Assembly (NCBI GenBank): GCA_947623965.1
Contig: CANQIF010000012.1
Coordinates: 1 to 64,000 of the forward strand
Source of the DNA: an uncultured Alistipes sp.
Lineage (GTDB): Bacteria; Bacteroidota; Bacteroidia; Bacteroidales; Rikenellaceae
DNA length: 64,000 nt
Direction: 5' to 3'
Notes under the pieces: generated by a model
What the model saw: the letters and a program-made list of their open reading frames with translations, nothing else
Databases searched by the model: none
What the model was told of the DNA's origin: nothing
Shown: piece after piece, positions 62,653 to 64,000 of the stretch
How positions within the stretch are numbered: position 1 is the stretch's first letter
Layout of the letters: the number at the start of each line of letters is the position of its first letter
Program-made: the position numbers and the translations under genes

Positions 62653-64000
62653 TTACGCCTCGCCCCGCACGTTGCAAAAATCGCGCAGCCGCTCCTCCTC
62701 CGTATCGCAGTCGATGCCGTAGCCGACGGCCATTTCTGGCGAGAAGTCGCGCTGCCGGTCGGCGTCGGTCGTGCGCCGCATCGCTGCCCGGGCGTTGGCG
62801 CCCGCCTCGATCGCCTCGCGCACCTCCTCCGCCGAGGGGTAGTGGCCCAGCACGGCGGCATAGGCCTGCTCGGCCCAGCTGCGGGCGTAGTCGTCGTAGT
62901 GAACGTCGAAGCAGCGGAAGGCGTTGTCCACTTCGCCGAGGGTTTTCAGCTCGCCCGTTTCGATCCGTTCGGCGATCCGCTCTGCGGCGCTCTTGGCGAT
63001 GAACTGTCCCGCCGCGTCGATCCAGCGCCCGCCGCCGTCGTACCGCTCCGTCGAGGCGCCCCGTTCGAGCATCGCACCGAGCGAGGCGACGATCGCCCGG
63101 TTGTAGAGCGTGAGGCCGCGCTGCAGGGCCGTCGCGGCGATCCGGACCCCGTTGTGGCTGTATTCTTCACTTCCGGGGGCCTGCTCTTCGAGCGTGTGGA
63201 GCGTATCGACCGCCCGCAGCATCGCCCCCGCGGTGTAGGGGTTGTGCTCCTCGAAGGAGATCACGTCGCGCTGCACCGTGCGGCGGTCGCGGGCCGGCCA
63301 CTTCTCGATGTCGCGCACCGTGCCGCAGCTGGTCAGATTGGCCCCGGGAAGCAGGTACGACCGCTCCTTCCGCTCCAATAAATAAGAGTAGGGCAGGGCC
63401 GAGGTGTCGTGGTGGTGCGAGTGGTGCCCCATGACCATCGTGAAGGGACCCTCGACGGCAGGAGCCATGATGTAGGCGCCGCTGGCGAACTTGCAGCCGC
63501 GGGCGTGCACGGCCTGGTGGACGGCGCCGCTTTTGAAGAGGTGGTTGCTCTGATTCGAGGCGCTTCCCGCATTGAAGAAGGAGAAGAACCCCGCGATGAG
63601 CAGCGTCGATTTGTGGTGCGAGACGGTGTAGGGACCGGCGAAGACCGCCGAGGCCTCGCCGTTCTCGCAGTGCGAGTTGGCGAAGAAGAGCGAATCGGTC
63701 GCCGTGAAGCCCTTGTCGAGGATGCAGCTTTCGCCGGCGAAGCAGCGTTCGAGCGTCGTGCCGCCTCCGATGCGGGCCCTTTCGGCGGCGATGAAATCCG
63801 TCGCCCGGACGTCGATGCCGATGCGGACGTCGTCGCACAAGGTGCCGTTTTCGAGCAGCGAGGCCCCCTCGATCGCGACACGGTCGCCGATCCGCATTTC
63901 GCGGATGAGGCGGGCCCCCGTGATCGTGCAGTCGGCGCCGATCGTGCCGATCGTGTCGGTGCGCGCTTCGGCGACGTCGGCGACCATCGCTTCGAGGGCC
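62653..64000 (-). CDS. DUF4954 family protein, 5' end outside window
   Basis: A left-handed beta-helix-like protein common in Bacteroidales. Hexapeptide-type turns are visible (IGTIGADCTITGARLI, MRIGDRVAIEGASLL, ARIGGGTTLERCF), as in acyl- or nucleotidyl-transferase repeats, followed by NSHCENGEASAVFAGPYTVS and GHHSHHHDTSALP with several His. The C-terminal third is helical (NAFRCFDVHYDDYARSWAEQ). The frame stays open to the window edge, so the ATG at 63987 is probably internal and the start lies beyond 64000. The function of the family is unknown; a sugar-phosphate-related role is only a guess from the fold. Confidence 0.85.
   Translation of the reverse strand, partial: ALEAMVADVAEARTDTIGTIGADCTITGARLIREMRIGDRVAIEGASLLENGTLCDDVRIGIDVRATDFIAAERARIGGGTTLERCFAGESCILDKGFTATDSLFFANSHCENGEASAVFAGPYTVSHHKSTLLIAGFFSFFNAGSASNQSNHLFKSGAVHQAVHARGCKFASGAYIMAPAVEGPFTMVMGHHSHHHDTSALPYSYLLERKERSYLLPGANLTSCGTVRDIEKWPARDRRTVQRDVISFEEHNPYTAGAMLRAVDTLHTLEEQAPGSEEYSHNGVRIAATALQRGLTLYNRAIVASLGAMLERGASTERYDGGGRWIDAAGQFIAKSAAERIAERIETGELKTLGEVDNAFRCFDVHYDDYARSWAEQAYAAVLGHYPSAEEVREAIEAGANARAAMRRTTDADRQRDFSPEMAVGYGIDCDTEEERLRDFCNVRGEA

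Overview
The window looks like chromosome of a G+C-rich member of the Bacteroidales, most probably Alistipes or a close Rikenellaceae relative. This is inferred from Bacteroidetes-type promoters (TTTG, about 20 bp, TAnnTTTG), near absence of Shine-Dalgarno sites, a TonB-dependent receptor with a CarboxypepD-like N-terminal domain, a DUF4954 protein, a K+-dependent membrane pyrophosphatase and strong G+C bias. No 16S gene is present, so the genus is not proven. Most genes are housekeeping.

Layout. 0.15-3.6 kb: a small orphan gene and an lpxK-PNP-ssb operon (minus). 4.8-7 kb: a DEDDy exonuclease and an RlmI-like methyltransferase (plus). 7-12.6 kb: PH-domain protein, ispD, an M23 lipoprotein and recQ (minus). 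13.1-18.1 kb: a PqqD-like protein, a Cys-rich membrane protein, a TonB receptor, a periplasmic HMA metallochaperone-like protein and a PfkB sugar kinase (plus). 18.4-21.4 kb: a compact RiPP locus made of two radical SAM/SPASM enzymes around an unannotated 36-residue precursor. 21.4-23.2 kb: a flavodoxin-like protein, a 106-bp tandem array built on a tRNA-Gly gene, and an orphan gene. 24-27.4 kb: GT2, Stealth phosphotransferase and LuxE-like acyl-protein synthetase, a surface-glycan group. 27.8-32.8 kb: S41 protease and clpB. 33.8-40.6 kb: dnaX (with a candidate frameshift signal), tyrS, folB and an NSS transporter. 40.9-56.5 kb: the pieces of a thrS-infC-rpmI-rplT block, separated by about 12 kb holding a tyrosine recombinase, two acyl-CoA ligases, queG, hppA and a DUF6492-like gene. 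57.5-64 kb: pdxA, a TrmH-type methyltransferase, rnz, trxB and a truncated DUF4954 gene.

Nearly every intergenic gap longer than about 400 bp is filled with one composite repeat family. It has AT-rich 7-bp repeats (ATTTTGA-like), then a short hairpin whose stem sequence differs from copy to copy but stays self-complementary, then one of two G+C-rich palindromic arms. A second family is a promoter-associated module whose 20-bp spacer (CTTTTGCCCTCGGCTTTTCG) is conserved upstream of unrelated genes and is tandemly repeated in front of the exonuclease gene. These repeats create most of the long spurious ORFs in the track.

The best candidates for something undescribed are the RiPP locus with its hairpin between precursor and second enzyme, the covarying-hairpin repeat family, the tRNA-Gly-derived 106-bp array, and the A10 plus stem-loop signal in dnaX. 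All calls come from reading the sequence; no database search was possible.
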